10,950 bases of DNA. It comes from Goniomonas avonlea. Lineage: Eukaryota > Cryptophyceae > Goniomonadida > Goniomonadaceae. Position numbers and translations under genes: made by a program. Below, piece by piece: positions 1 to 6,911 of the stretch. The notes below the pieces were generated by a model. That model did not search any database. It was not told where the DNA came from and worked only from the letters and a program-made list of their open reading frames with translations. The stretch spans positions 1 through 10,950 of the forward strand of contig QUTJ01031336.1 of NCBI GenBank assembly GCA_003573635.1. Direction: 5' to 3'. The stretch's first letter is position 1; each line of letters opens with the position of its first letter.

Positions 1-216
1 CTGCAAGCTGCATCGAACACCGCCCCACCAATCCAGGCAAAGCGGGCGGTGCGTGGGTTGGCGGAGGCAGGCGGCGGGGAGCGCATGCGGGCGGCTTGTG
101 CAGCAAGCAAAACCATGGCCTTGGAGTGTGCCGTCAGGGCTTGCTGCAGCGAGTGGTGAGGACACGAGAAAGGGCAGACACGGCTACAGGCAGGTGACTC
201 GCTCCCTCTCTCCTCG

Positions 217-298
217 CTCCCCCCCCCCCCTCTCTCCCCTTCCTCTCTCCTCCCTCTCTCCTCTCCCTCTCTCCTCTCCCTCTCTCCTCTCCCTCTCT
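217..298. repeat. 82-nt uninterrupted polypyrimidine tract
   Basis: All 82 bases are C or T on the plus strand. The tract starts with a run of more than ten C and continues as CT-rich DNA in which a 13-bp unit (CTCTCTCCTCTCC) repeats about three times near 255-295. Such homopurine/homopyrimidine tracts can form triplex (H-DNA) structures and are prone to slippage. No gene is implied. Confidence 0.9.
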
Positions 299-402
299 GG
301 CCGCATACGCGGGGGCGGCGACAGGGCGCCCCCCCGCAGCTCGAGGGAGCTGGACAGGGACGGTGAGGGGGAGGGCGGCAGCAGGGAGGAGAGGGCACAG
401 TT

Positions 403-575
403 GACACATATGGCACATATGGCAGATGAGGGAGATGACAGATGACACAGATGCCATAGACGACATAGACAGAAAATGACACAGATGGCACAGATGGCAC
501 AGATGACACAGATGACAGCAGATGGCAGCCGTCAGATGATACAGATGACAAACACCAGATGGCAGACATGGCACA
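403..575. repeat. 9-bp tandem repeat (GCACAGATG family)
   Basis: The core at about 477-518 holds four near-perfect copies of a 9-bp unit alternating GCACAGATG and ACACAGATG. Degenerate copies extend on both sides (CACATATGG near 405-420, CAGATGGCA near 520-565). Because the period is three codons, it stays open in several frames and yields spurious Met-Thr-Gln or Cys-His-Leu repeat peptides. I read it as a minisatellite, not coding sequence. Confidence 0.85.
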
Positions 576-962
576 AACCCCTCGTGCAGGGCCTCGCCCC
601 GTCGTCTCTCCTCCTCTCTCCCTCTCTCCCGTCCTTCAACGAGCACGGGGGCAGACATAGTGACTCGGGGAGAGGGGTGGGGCGCGAGAGTGGGTCGAGA
701 GGAGGATGATGGTGAGCGCGATAGGTGTTCAAGTCAACAAGGTGTGAGAGTGGGTGTGGATACAGGAGGTTGGGGATGGGTTGGGGAGTGCCCGTTCTCG
801 CTCTCTCTGTATCGCTGCTAGAACCAGATATAATTGAGACCCTTGCCAAGTTCTTCGTGGTCGCAGAGCTTTCCCCCAATTTCCGCTCTGCTGCCAGAGA
901 TGTGTCTCTCATCAACGGTTTGGTTGGGATACACGCATGCAAATCTAGTGTTGCGAAACAAA

Positions 963-2081
963 TCACGCAGCGTGGTCCTCCATGGTTGCATGCTTGTGAC
1001 ACCCACGGTCCTGTGTTGACACCTGGATTGAGTCTTGTGATTCAGGTTCAGTGACGAGTCGGAGTGACCCGGCCGACGGGAAGCAGGAGGGCACCGCGTA
1101 CTTAGAACGGAGAGGCTCCAGGAATCGAGTCATTGCGGTGACCATGAGCTGGGGGGCCGGTTACACGCAGTCGTAAAAAGGCCGGGTGTCCCAAAATCAT
1201 TTAGTACAATTGACCATCTGCACACGCTAGAACGACGTACCCCAATCAGAAGGCTCGGCACCACCGCGCATGCGAGAAGACTAAATGTTGCGAAGTACAG
1301 GACAATTACCCCCGCGTTGTCAGCAAAGTCGCCACACTCAGGATACCAAGTATCTTGGCAGTCGAACAGATATAAATACACAATCTGCAGTTCGTTATGG
1401 GGTCAACACCGCTGGGGCTCGTACCTCGCTCCAATTTCTCCCACCAAATATCGTGAGAAGCGCCCCCAAAGCATGTTCGAGGGATTGGAAACTCAACGTA
1501 CCACGGGGCCCTAACAAAAACACTCCCATGGTGCCGTAAACAAGAAGTACGCCCAAAAGTATCAGGATGACAGTGGTCAGGCCAGCCGCACACGACGACA
1601 GAGCATTGCCTGTGGTACGGAGCCACGGAACAAAAGTTGAGAGCACCACCAGAATGCTCCAAAGTCGCAAAAGTCTAAAGACAGCCATGTAGCCGTGCCC
1701 TGAAAAACACGCGACAACCACTGCAATGTCAAACAGCACTCCAAAATTTGGTCCAGAAGCGTGAATCACCAGCAACCAAGGTGCATGAAGAGTGGCCAAC
1801 AGTCTCGCAAGTAGCTCAATCAAAAAACACACTGCAATAAAGGTCTGCAAGCCAGAAAATGTGGAATTGTCCAGGGAATCATCGGTCTGAACAGCTTGAA
1901 GAATCACCGCGAGAATAACAACAAGACAAACGACCAGGGAAAAGAACCAATGATGAGTGAGCTTATGAAATAAGACTGAGACAATCTTGAGAGGCGAGTC
2001 GCTGGTTTCCTTTGCCCATTCACTTCTGGGCTCAACCTGGGGGCCAGGAGGGGCCCCAGCCGGCACCCGCAACTCCGCCAT
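963..2081 (-). CDS. Single-domain voltage-gated-type cation channel (ion transport family)
   Basis: This is a predicted plasma- or endomembrane channel subunit with one S1-S6 repeat, expected to act as a tetramer. Exons on the minus strand are 2081-1425, 1384-1241 and 1148-963. Introns are 40 nt (GTACGA...CAG) and 92 nt (GTACGT...CAG), both phase 0. The model gives 328 residues. Segments are S1 about 44-65; S2 76-97 with the typical E89 and R93; S3 113-126 with D118; S4 131-150 with only R136 and R139; S5 167-190; pore helix and filter 199-217 ending in GGRNWSE; and S6 242-267 (exon 2, ending PSLLIG). The Trp-Ser-Glu after the filter is typical of Ca/Na channel repeats. Oddities are the poorly charged S4 and Arg215 at the usual filter acid position. 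The start is ATG at 2081, 152 bp from the divergent ALG5 start. The third exon and the C-terminus are the weakest part; further exons to the left are possible. Family assignment is strong, ion selectivity unknown. Confidence 0.82.
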
Positions 2082-2233
2082 CCAGCGGCGATTCGAGGCT
2101 TTAGACTATCGTGAAGCTCCTCGTACTATCCTCGCTTCACCTTGACTCGTCGCAGTAACGGTCTGGTAACGTTTGAACTCAGATAAGTGTCTAAGAAGAT
2201 TTTGGTCTTGTGGAGCAAGAGGCTAAGAGCGCG
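2082..2233. promoter_or_regulatory. Divergent promoter region, channel / ALG5
   Basis: This 152-bp spacer lies between the ATG of the minus-strand channel gene and the predicted first ATG of ALG5. It must hold the 5' UTRs and core promoters of both genes if both start sites are right. I see no TATA box or other clear motif. Its size resembles the 131-bp spacer between RFC3 and IBA57, which supports the ATG at 2234. Confidence 0.5.
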
Positions 2234-5104
2234 ATGTCGGTGTTGCGGTCGCAGCGCTTCACCACAGCGGTTTCGGTACGGCGAACAAAAACGAAGTATC
2301 CTCCTCACATTTTTCCAGGCTCTCACAGGGTACTTGGTTTTTTCAAATCTTCTCTCCCAGTGGGCGCATGCACGGGCGGTTGCCGCTGTGAGCCTGCTCA
2401 AAGTTTCTTGTGGTTTCTGAGCTGACACCCTCGTAGTTTGTTCTGACTGCGTTGGTGGCAGCCTATAGTTTTAGTGGGAAACCAATACCAATTTTGATTT
2501 TGGTATGCCACGTTTTCATCCTGCTTTTGTCTGATTCTGGGTGCAGGCTGCCGTTGGTGGCGCGGCGTCACAGCATATTCCGATGCCCGAATGGGTTGGG
2601 GTATGCTATCTTTGTATTTTTTGGCGAGTTCTCAAGCTGTCTGTAGATGTTTCTTGCAGCAGCAGTCGGATGGCTCTACAAGTCTCACATCGTCCTTGTA
2701 CCTTGCGCAGTGAGCGTCAATCGTGGTTTGTTTCCTATATTCATGTCGTGCAGGGTTTGCTCGCTGGAATGGGATGCCATTGGCTTCTCCCAGTCTGGTG
2801 GCTCGGCTGGCTTTCGGTGCGTTCTCTTCGATTCGAAGTTGAATGTGCTGACCTGTCCATCAGTTTTTTTCCGTTTCGATGCTCGCATACATGAAGTTGG
2901 CTCCCAAAGCCCTGCGAAGCTCCCGGGCTTCGGGATTCTACAATCCTGGGGACCCCAAGACCCCAATCAAGACTTCTATCAAGGACCCAGCTTCCGTGAC
3001 TCTCTCGGTTGTGATTCCTGCCTACAACGAGGAGTTCAGGCTGCCTCCGATGCTACAGGAATCTTTAACCTATCTCAGCAAACGAGCCTCGTCTGACCGA
3101 ACCTTCAAGTTCGAAATCCTAGTTGTTGACGATGGAAGCAAAGACAGGACGTTTGAGGAGGCAATCCATTTCACAAAAATGCATGGGATTGAGCAAGTCA
3201 GAGTGCTGAAGCTCATCCGCAATTGCGGCAAGGGCGCGGCGGTTCGTGAGGTGCGTTCAAGTGTCTTCCAACGTGACAGCGTCCCTCATTATCTTGAATC
3301 CATCCAGGGAATGCTGCGGGCGCGCGGAGAGTTTATCCTCTTCGCTGACGCGGATGGTGCTGCTCCTGTGTCGCAGTGGACCAGCCTGGCCGACGCGGTG
3401 CGTTTGGTGTGCGGTGGTACTTGGAGATAGAATATCAGAATGTTTTCTTTCGCGTGTTTTTTCTCTGCAGGAATCTTGGTTTCGTCTGTTGTGTCTGCGT
3501 CGGTGCTACGCGACGGACGTTGTGAGGTCTGCGTTCCTGCTTTTCTTGGCTCTACCGACTCTTTTTGGCACGACAGATGCAAGGGAAAGTCAAGGACGAC
3601 ATGGGCGTTGCCATTGGTGTCCGCGCCAAGCAGCAGGTGTGTTGTACTCTTGAGGATGCCACAGTGATCATGAGTGTGAGACACGGGGTGAAGCAACTGT
3701 GAGACAGTGCACGGTTAGTGAGAGACAGTGATGAAACAGGACAGTGAGGCTGAGTGGGAGTGAGACACAGTGGGAGACACAATGTATGAGGCAGTGGCAG
3801 TGAGACGCAGCGTATGACTGTGACACAGCGTATGACTATGAGGCACATATACGCGGTATGTAGCGCACGGGGTTGAGGCACCTCTTGAGCACTCTGACCC
3901 AGGAGATTGACATGCAGAGTTAATGCCTTTGCTTGACATGATGTGACAGCGCACGGGGTTGAGGAACCTCCTGTCCTGGGGTTGGCACTTCCTTGTGCAG
4001 TCGCTCTGCTCTGTCGGAATTCGTGACACACAATGCGGGTACAAGCTCTTCACCCGCGAAGGTGCGTCCATGATGAGACTTAGACATCAGTCGGCCTGCC
4101 ATGAAGGGGACTGGAGCCAGGAGAGAGACTTGGATGTCAGTTGGTCTGTCATGAAGGGACTGGAGAATGGAGAGAGACTTGGACGTCGTCTGCCATGAAG
4201 GGAAGACTTGAGGAGAGACCTGGACGTCAGTCGGTGTGGAGACTTGAAGAGAGACACTGACTGGCGTCCAAGTGCTCCCTTCAACAGTGATAGATTGCCG
4301 ACCACAGTGTATCAGGCCCCTCACCCCTGTGTGCAGCGGCGCGCCGTATCTTTCCCTACCAGCACCTGGACCGGTGGTGTTTCGACGTCGAGGTTTTGTT
4401 TCTCGCGCGTCTGTGGGACATCGAGATCTGCCCGGTGCGTGTTGTTGCTGAGCCGCTCAAACCCCATAACAGTCCAAAGATCGTCAACCCCATAACAGTC
4501 CCAAGATCGTAAACCACATACCAGTCCCAAGGTCTAAACCCCATTACATTCCATTCTTAAACCCCATTCTCATCTCAAGATCAAATCAGGTTGCTTAGTG
4601 GCGCACAGGCATCTCGCTGTTCGGTTTCGGGTGACGGGATTTTTGTCTGCGCAAGTCCGTGACGCCCAATGAATGTCTGTCGTGTCATGCTGGATATAGC
4701 GTGATGGGGGCACACTGCGCTCTTACAACGGCACACTACGCTTGACCGGTTACAACAGCACACTGCGCTCTTACAAGCACACTCTCTTACAACGGCACCC
4801 TGCGGTTACAACAGCACACTGCGCTCCTACAACGGCACACTACGCTTGACCGGTTACAGCACACTGCGCTTCCACGGTTACAACGGCACACTACGCTCTT
4901 ACAACGGCACACGACGCTGTTAAAGCGGCACACCCAGCGGTGGATTGCCAACAGTGGTCTGACATGCGGCGGCAGGTGCTGGTGCAGTGGAACGAGGTGG
5001 AGGGCAGCAAGGTGTCGTGGCACTCCATGCTGCACATGTTGCTGGAGCTTGTCCAGCTTCGTCTCTGCTACCGTCTAGGCCTCTGGGGTATCCCAGGGCT
5101 GTAG
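2234..5104 (+). CDS. ALG5: Dolichyl-phosphate beta-glucosyltransferase (ALG5)
   Basis: ALG5 transfers glucose from UDP-Glc to dolichyl phosphate on the cytosolic face of the ER, supplying Dol-P-Glc for N-glycan assembly. Exons: 2234-2275, 2319-2387, 2437-2502, 2547-2600, 2647-2709, 2754-2816, 2864-3250, 3308-3397, 3577-3636, 3950-4061, 4337-4434 and 4976-5104 (TAG). The model gives 410 residues. Family GT2 motifs are LSVVIPAYNEE and LVVDDGSKDRT (exon 7), the DxD-containing FADADGA (exon 8), VAIGVRA (exon 9), GIRDTQCGYKLFTRE (exon 10), RWCFDVEVLFLARLWDIEI (exon 11) and QWNEVEGSK (exon 12). All introns are phase 0 except 4062-4336 (phase 1, completing an Ala codon). Human and yeast ALG5 are about 324-334 residues with one N-terminal membrane segment. 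Here exons 1-6 add about 119 mostly hydrophobic residues. The identity is certain, exons 7-12 are strong, and exons 1-6 are likely but unproven. The loop between RAKQQ and RTGLRNLL is about six residues shorter than in human ALG5. Three of its introns hold tandem arrays. Confidence 0.93.
3660..3948 (+). repeat. Degenerate GTGAGACAC-type array in ALG5 intron 9
   Basis: The 313-nt intron 3637-3949 is filled with short degenerate repeats built on GTGAGACACAGTG and CAGCGTATGACT. Near its end, 3862-3887 copies the true acceptor junction: 17 bases (AGCGCACGGGGTTGAGG) are identical to 3948-3964, and 24 of 26 bases match overall. The copy lies 86 bp upstream and includes the AG plus exon bases. Frames crossing this array are artefacts. 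Confidence 0.8.
4075..4260 (+). repeat. 41-50-bp minisatellite in ALG5 intron 10
   Basis: About four degenerate copies of a unit built on GAGAGACTTGGACGTCAGTC followed by GGTCTGCCATGAAGGGA. The GAGACT/GAGACC anchors fall at 4075, 4125, 4174 and 4215 (spacings 50, 49 and 41). The array occupies most of the 275-nt intron 4062-4336 and is unrelated in sequence to arrays in the other introns. Confidence 0.85.
4459..4585 (+). repeat. ~25-bp minisatellite, first array in ALG5 intron 11
   Basis: Five copies of a unit of the type AACCCCATAACAGTCCCAAG plus about five more bases. Copies start near 4460, 4486, 4512, 4537 and 4560 (spacings 26, 26, 25 and 23), becoming more divergent to the right. It sits just after the donor at 4435 in the 541-nt intron 4435-4975. 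Confidence 0.88.
4710..4935 (+). repeat. ~20-bp minisatellite with 104-bp higher-order period, ALG5 intron 11
   Basis: Second array in the same intron, made of about ten units of TTACAACGGCACACTRCGCT. Variants with CTTGACCGG recur: a 31-bp block at 4824-4854 minus 100 (4724-4754) reappears identically at 4828-4858, a displacement of 104 bp. This shows that several units were duplicated together. Its minus-strand reading gives a Cys/Val/Arg-rich open frame that I treat as an artefact. Confidence 0.87.
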
Positions 5105-5679
5105 ACCGGACTGTGCGCAGCTAGCCGCTCCTTGTTTGTGCTCCCCCTTGGTAGTCGAGGGCGCAGATTGGGTCCCTCAGGAGTCGCTCGCACTCTTGCT
5201 GCGGTCCATGGTGTAGACGATTGCGTGGTTCCGGAGTCGCTCATTCGTATGGTGTTTTCCATGGTGTAGACGATGGTCGCTCGCATTCGTGTTTTCCGTG
5301 ACGGTTGCGTGGCCTGGAGTCGCTCCAAGGAATCTTGTCCGAGCCGCCTGAACGTATCAGGCCAAAGCATCTTCGATAGTGTGGCGCGTGTTTTATCAGA
5401 GTTAGTGTTGGCCATTCGGCAACTCAACCACCCTTGGGTTTGCCCTCGGGTCATTTTTGCGAGGAGTTCCGATTCGCCAAGTGGGACAGGTATATTCGCC
5501 GTGTATGACGGCAGAGACGTTGGATGGAATACACCAGAGTTGTTTCCCGCCGTTGATGGCTGCCGTTCATTTCGAGCTTGGTTGTGGTAGATCGACCCGG
5601 TGCTGCGGTCAGAAATATTGATTTATTCATAGATGAGCGGCAGAGTGTCCGGCATTCAGTCTTAAATGCCAACATGGGC
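5105..5679. other. Convergent ALG5 / RFC3 intergenic region
   Basis: This region lies between the ALG5 stop (5104) and the RFC3 stop (5680) and must contain both 3' ends. A degenerate repeat occupies 5181-5326. A plus-strand open frame at 5273-5590 (105 codons, GTG-initiated) contains unremarkable sequence with no motif I recognise; an exon cannot be excluded, but nothing supports one. No clear poly(A) signal was identified. Confidence 0.5.
5181..5326 (+). repeat. Degenerate 40-53-bp direct repeat
   Basis: The anchor TCGCTC recurs at 5184, 5237, 5277 and 5320 (spacings 53, 40 and 43), in three of four cases preceded by GAG. Shared blocks include CCATGGTGTAGACGAT (twice), TTGCGTGG (twice) and TTTTCC preceded by CATTCGT-like sequence. 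It lies just 3' of ALG5 rather than in an intron. Confidence 0.75.
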
Positions 5680-6780
5680 TCAATCATCAAACATCGCCAG
5701 CAGCTCTCGCTTATAAATAGACATGAATTTTGCAACGAAGCCCTCAATGTGGAAAATTGGCTTCGTTCCGAGATGCAGCCGGGACTCGAACAAAGCCGCG
5801 TATTTCGCGATGTCCGGTTTGATGCTGTCGTCACATTTCTTCATCAGCTCAAGTGCCAGACGTTTGATGATCAAATCAGCGGGTATGCAGTTGCTGAGAA
5901 GCTCGTAGACCTGACCCCGAACTTTGAGCAGCCTCATCGGGCTCTGTTCTTCGATAATGCCGTTCGCGATCTGAAGGATAAACCGCTCCCAGTCGGGCCG
6001 CTCAACTGCTTGGTCTGGAGTGAGAACTTCCTGCTTCACCTTGCACGTTTCCAGCGCCAACACAGCCCGGCGGAGATTGCCTTCTGCGTCCACAGCTATC
6101 CGCCGTGCCAAGGCTTCCGGCAGCTCAAACTTTTCCAAACGCGCGACCCTATTCAAGGCAGCAACAATCTGTTCAATGTTCGGAGAGGGCACCCTCAAAC
6201 ACACGCAGCGACTGCGGACGGGGTCGATGACTCGGCAAGGATTCGTGCAAAGAAAGACGAATCGGCAGGCAGCGGTGTACTTCTCCATGGTTCGACGCAG
6301 GGCGGCTTGAGCATCCCTGGAAAGCCGATCCACCTCGTTCAGCACAATGATTTTGTAAGTAACAGCAGCGGAAGTGCTAGGAGCATGACTCTGGGCAATC
6401 TCTTTGACCACCGCCTGGGTGATTAGCCGATCTTTAAAAGCGCCGACATCGCTCGGGTTTAACTCCACATGGTAATTGCTACTGATGACTGTGAGCTCAA
6501 CCGCGTCGCCTGCTTTATCACTGTCGACCAACTTTCCCCCCTGAATCTTGAACGTGCGTGGCTCCACCCGAAGCTTTTCTGCCCCCGCTCCATAGATTTC
6601 GCGCAGAAGCGCGACAACACGTGTCTTCTTGCCGGCGCCGGATGGTCCATAGAAAAGAAGATGAGGCAAATCCCCAACGACCTCCTTCGCAGCCATGCGT
6701 TGCAAACGAGTTGAGAGCTCTGCATGAATGTCAAGATCGGAGATCGTGGTCGGGCGGTGTTTGTCAACCCAGAGCGCCAT
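5680..6780 (-). CDS. RFC3: Replication factor C subunit 3 (clamp loader; yeast Rfc5 ortholog type)
   Basis: RFC3 is a small subunit of the pentameric RFC clamp loader, which uses ATP to load PCNA at primer-template junctions in the nucleus; it also serves in alternative clamp loaders. The single-exon frame encodes 366 residues, close to human RFC3 (356). The start ATG at 6780 gives MALWVDKHRP, the conserved family N-terminus; the in-frame ATG 22 codons upstream is not supported by the family. Walker A is at 45-53 (GPSGAGKKT). The Walker B region is NEVD at 148-151, the non-canonical form seen in this subunit. The Arg-finger SRC motif is at 190-192. The C-terminal collar holds VRGQVYELLSNCIP and ends HIEGFVAKFMSIYK, as in RFC3. 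It is the only intronless gene here, and it is divergent from IBA57 with 131 bp between starts. Confidence 0.97.
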   Translation of the reverse strand: MALWVDKHRPTTISDLDIHAELSTRLQRMAAKEVVGDLPHLLFYGPSGAGKKTRVVALLREIYGAGAEKLRVEPRTFKIQGGKLVDSDKAGDAVELTVISSNYHVELNPSDVGAFKDRLITQAVVKEIAQSHAPSTSAAVTYKIIVLNEVDRLSRDAQAALRRTMEKYTAACRFVFLCTNPCRVIDPVRSRCVCLRVPSPNIEQIVAALNRVARLEKFELPEALARRIAVDAEGNLRRAVLALETCKVKQEVLTPDQAVERPDWERFILQIANGIIEEQSPMRLLKVRGQVYELLSNCIPADLIIKRLALELMKKCDDSIKPDIAKYAALFESRLHLGTKPIFHIEGFVAKFMSIYKRELLAMFDD

Positions 6781-6911
6781 CGCGAAAACAGGTGGCGGGA
6801 AGTGGCGCCAACCAACGGTTATCGAGGATGGGACCACGCTCAGCACGCTGAGTACAGCACGTTGACGATAAGAGCACGCTACTAGTAGCTAGCTGATCGA
6901 AAAGGGGAAAA
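6781..6911. promoter_or_regulatory. Divergent promoter RFC3 / IBA57 with E2F-like and MSA-like sites
   Basis: The 131-bp spacer separates the two start codons. GGCGGGAA at 6794-6801 reads TTCCCGCC toward RFC3, matching the E2F core TTSSCSS. The palindrome TGGCGCCA at 6803-6810 is also E2F-like. CCAACGGTT at 6812-6820 matches the 3R-MYB/MSA core CYAACGGYY. These are known motifs of S-phase and mitotic genes in animals and plants, fitting RFC3. That they work here is inference from motif matching only. Confidence 0.5.

Larger units (their letters stand above)
1..962. other. Gene-poor, low-complexity left flank
   Basis: I see no convincing gene here. Open frames exist on both strands, but they run through the pyrimidine tract (217-298) and the 9-bp repeat (about 403-575), which stay open only because of their composition and period. 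The stretch 700-960 has ordinary complexity and could hold the 3' end or 3' UTR of the minus-strand channel gene. No domain, splice pattern or ATG-initiated frame there is recognisable. Confidence 0.5.

Noticed and set aside
134-658. Minus-strand open frame rich in Cys-His-Leu repeats, and overlapping plus-strand frames
   Set aside because: These are translations of the 9-bp repeat and the pyrimidine tract; there is no domain or splice support.
725-1054. Plus-strand frame of 109 codons
   Set aside because: It starts at GTG not ATG, has no recognisable motif, and overlaps the predicted third exon of the channel gene on the other strand.
2126-2428. Minus-strand basic 100-codon frame
   Set aside because: It has no ATG start and lies antisense to the first exons of ALG5, whose intron sizes and phases form a consistent series.
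2234-2816. Chromate-transporter-like identity for the ALG5 N-terminal extension
   Set aside because: The PIPILILAA stretch loosely resembles a segment of ChrA, but the diagnostic N-terminal ChrA motifs are absent; hydrophobic similarity alone is not enough.
3471-3576. Extra ALG5 exon after the TTCTCTGCAG acceptor at 3470
   Set aside because: Its open frame does not match the phase of the conserved VAIGVRA exon, and the family alignment needs no extra residues there.
4710-4935. CRISPR-like array
   Set aside because: There are no unique spacers, units are contiguous and degenerate, and it lies inside a eukaryotic intron.
4787-5035. Minus-strand Cys/Val/Arg-rich small protein
   Set aside because: It is a translation of the 20-bp minisatellite in ALG5 intron 11.
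5578-6426. Plus-strand 282-codon frame
   Set aside because: It is the antisense shadow of RFC3; the minus-strand product matches RFC3 from end to end.
6781-6846. Upstream in-frame ATG extending RFC3 by 22 residues
   Set aside because: The family N-terminus is MxLWVDKxRP, which starts exactly at 6780.
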